From positions 1-5,635 of the forward strand of contig RFKS01000272.1 in assembly GCA_003694205.1 (NCBI GenBank): a stretch of DNA of 5,635 nucleotides, written 5' to 3'. The notes below the pieces were generated by a model. The model was not told where the DNA came from and did no database searches. It worked only from the letters and a program-made list of their open reading frames with translations. The stretch is from Alphaproteobacteria bacterium (lineage in GTDB: Bacteria > Pseudomonadota > Alphaproteobacteria > Sphingomonadales > Rhodothalassiaceae). The stretch's first letter is position 1. Each line of letters opens with the position of its first letter. A program made the position numbers and the translations under genes. Positions 5,152 through 5,635 of the stretch are shown here, piece after piece.

Positions 5152-5635
5152 TTGGCGTGTGCGAGAGACATGAAGCCGCGTGCCCACAAGACCTCCGCTC
5201 CCCTTCCGCCCGAGGAACAGCTCCTCGATTACGTGCATCGTCTGCAACGCCATCGCCGCGGGCGGCGGGCGCTCCATCTCCGGCTGTCGGCCCTGAGCCG
5301 CGCCTTTCGCCGGGAGCATCATCTGCGAACCGCGGAACGACCCTTTCGCGCCCTCCTCGAGTCCGGCCAGGGGCAGTTCTTTCGCCTCGCGAACGGCGAT
5401 TTCCTGTGCATCGTCAAGGCGCCCCGCCCGGCCCTCGAGACGCGGGTGCTCGAGGTCATGTACATGTTGCGCGACGATCCCCATCTCAAGGCGGCGATCG
5501 ACGCCGGCGAGGAGGATGCGTTCCTGTGTCGCTGGTTCGATCTCGAGACGGATTATGACGCGCTCCTTCACCTGGCAACGGATCTCGCCGCGGGCGCCGG
5601 CGAGCCGGAGAGGGGCGCGCCCGAACGGGAGACAC
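5152..5635 (+). CDS. Conserved-looking protein of unknown function (3' end outside window)
   Basis: I cannot assign this gene firmly. The frame stays open for at least 161 codons to the window edge. From ATG 5170 the visible protein begins MKPRAHKTSAPLPPEEQLLD. A basic helical stretch follows (YVHRLQRHRRGRRALHLRLS, 21-40). Next is QFFRLANGDFLCIVK (69-83), then VLEVMYMLRDDP (93-104), FLCRWFDLETDYDALLHLA (118-136) and a charged Gly/Ala/Glu/Pro-rich stretch. Clean codon structure and amphipathic patterning suggest a real gene. It resembles uncharacterised alphaproteobacterial proteins I remember only loosely. The R-x-x-NGDF-x-x-x-V segment recalls the central hairpin of GGDEF-type domains, but the motif itself is absent, so this is only a hint. 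The start is uncertain: TTG 5152 has the better ribosome site, while ATG 5170 is the simpler codon. There is no signal peptide. Confidence 0.7.
   Translation, partial: MACARDMKPRAHKTSAPLPPEEQLLDYVHRLQRHRRGRRALHLRLSALSRAFRREHHLRTAERPFRALLESGQGQFFRLANGDFLCIVKAPRPALETRVLEVMYMLRDDPHLKAAIDAGEEDAFLCRWFDLETDYDALLHLATDLAAGAGEPERGAPERET

Noticed and set aside
4584..5558. Plus-strand open frame of about 324 codons overlapping mmcB
   Set aside because: It is an arginine/glycine/proline-rich shifted frame over mmcB and the next gene, with no recognisable domain.
4552..5571. Long minus-strand open frame of about 339 codons
   Set aside because: It lies opposite mmcB and the right-edge gene, both of which have family-like or well-patterned proteins and good ribosome sites. 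GC-rich DNA often leaves the antisense frame open.

Overview
This window is a GC-rich chromosomal segment that looks like an alphaproteobacterium. The evidence is lineage-typical genes (a DUF3126 protein, an MmcB-family DNA repair protein, an alphaproteobacterial-style SleB-like hydrolase), a Gram-negative type GyrB tail, and a direct-repeat GTTC-N7-GTTC SOS operator, which is the alphaproteobacterial form of the LexA box. I cannot name the genus. There is no phage, insertion sequence, CRISPR array, tRNA or rRNA here. It reads as core-genome housekeeping DNA.

Layout. (1) 1-653, plus: the 3' end of gyrB, cut by the left window edge. (2) 675-2507, plus: a compact complete bifunctional class A penicillin-binding protein, 21 bp after gyrB and probably co-transcribed with it. 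(3) 2480-3181 and 3192-3410, minus: a two-gene operon of a DUF3126 protein followed by a YgjP-type (DUF45) zinc metallopeptidase-like protein. The last gene overlaps the 3' end of the PBP gene tail to tail by 28 bp. (4) 3411-3831: a 421-bp divergent intergenic region with no convincing gene but several inverted repeats, one of them a perfect 13-bp stem, and a 15-bp tandem duplication. (5) 3832-4488, plus: an exported SleB/CwlJ-type cell-wall hydrolase. (6) 4489-4614: the control region of mmcB, with a putative promoter overlapped by a perfect LexA box. (7) 4615-5070, plus: mmcB. (8) 5152-5635, plus: the start of a conserved-looking gene I cannot assign, which runs off the right edge and has a strong Shine-Dalgarno sequence that favours a TTG start.

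Themes. Two products act on peptidoglycan: the PBP synthesises it and the SleB-like enzyme probably cleaves it. Two act on DNA: gyrase and MmcB. The best-supported regulatory inference is that mmcB belongs to the SOS regulon. I found no undescribed multi-gene system. The least understood parts are the 421-bp divergent region and the gene at the right edge.
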